From Paludibacteraceae bacterium (GTDB lineage Bacteria; Bacteroidota; Bacteroidia; Bacteroidales; Paludibacteraceae): DNA of 51,747 nucleotides. The stretch's first letter is position 1, and each line of letters opens with the position of its first letter. The stretch is from the NCBI GenBank assembly GCA_024401475.1, contig JAKSKZ010000024.1, positions 1 through 51,747 of the forward strand, written 5' to 3'. The translations under genes and the position numbers were made by a program. This document shows, one piece after another, positions 51,693-51,747 of this stretch. Under the pieces are notes generated by a model, which saw only the letters and a program-made list of their open reading frames with translations, searched no databases and was not told the origin of the DNA.

Positions 51693-51747
51693 CCTCTTGC
51701 AGATTCAAAAATAAGCACTACCTTTGCATCGCAATTGAGAAACAAAC
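51693..51747 (+). promoter_or_regulatory. Exact 55-bp copy of the tRNA-Leu promoter/leader
   Basis: Identical to 51344-51398, with CTTG, 19 bp spacer, TACCTTTG (51719-51726) and the leader GCAATTGAGAAACAAAC. The window ends about 12 bases before where a tRNA would begin, so a second tRNA (or tRNA-Leu copy) probably follows. The interval 51534-51692 holds one palindrome (51548-51560) and no gene. Confidence 0.8.

Overview
The window is a chromosome segment of a member of the Bacteroidota, most likely order Bacteroidales. The -7 boxes upstream of many genes fit the Bacteroidetes consensus TAnnTTTG, several with a TTTG or TTG about 19 bp further upstream. Bacteroidetes gene arrangements recur (gyrA next to a TPR gene and divergent from clpC), Shine-Dalgarno sites are mostly absent, and there are GSCFA, WG-repeat, LytTR and T9SS-tail proteins. 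I cannot name a genus. The replicon looks chromosomal: two tRNAs and housekeeping genes (mutS2, dnaX, gyrA, clpC, lpxH, manC, pncB), with no phage or plasmid functions.

Layout. 1-7.4 kb: end of a tRNA-Glu, mutS2, a cytoplasmic papain-like peptidase with a TerB-like domain and acidic tail, a small membrane protein, and an NAD-salvage pair (nicotinamidase-like protein plus PncB). 7.4-14.3 kb, minus strand: a probable glycan O-acylation cluster (MBOAT, two SGNH proteins, a GSCFA protein) and an OmpA lipoprotein. 14.4-18.3 kb: two near-duplicate AAA-ATPase/PD-(D/E)XK genes bracketed by inverted ends of an IS5-like element with TTAA on both sides. 18.3-21.5 kb: a PatB/MalY-type C-S lyase, a 199-bp MITE of the same element family, and dnaX, split at an 11-A run that looks like a gamma/tau slippage site.

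21.7-27.0 kb, minus strand: a membrane-bound AraC regulator, then a regulated-looking unit of a 50-aa membrane peptide, a 233-aa unknown, a 959-aa surface protein and a 37-aa peptide, preceded by phased TGTTCG repeats that may be the operator. 27.3-27.85 kb: a complete small transcription unit, with a consensus promoter, three tandem 130-bp repeats each encoding a 28-aa hydrophobic peptide, and a terminator. I regard this and the dnaX run as the most interesting finds. 28.5-36.2 kb, minus: WG-repeat protein, Dus, TPR protein, gyrA. 36.7-39.9 kb, plus: clpC and a PNPOx-like protein. 40-43.8 kb, minus: a surface lipoprotein and the operon manC - DUF59 gene - lpxH - small lipoprotein.

44-50.8 kb, minus: a histidine kinase and LytTR regulator followed by TolC, MacA-like adaptor, ATPase and MacB-like permease, forming a tripartite ABC efflux system probably controlled by the two-component pair. 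The window ends with a DUF2809 protein and a tRNA-Leu(CAA), then a 55-bp exact copy of its promoter/leader, which implies another tRNA just outside. Intergenic DNA carries many short palindromes with 3-nt loops.
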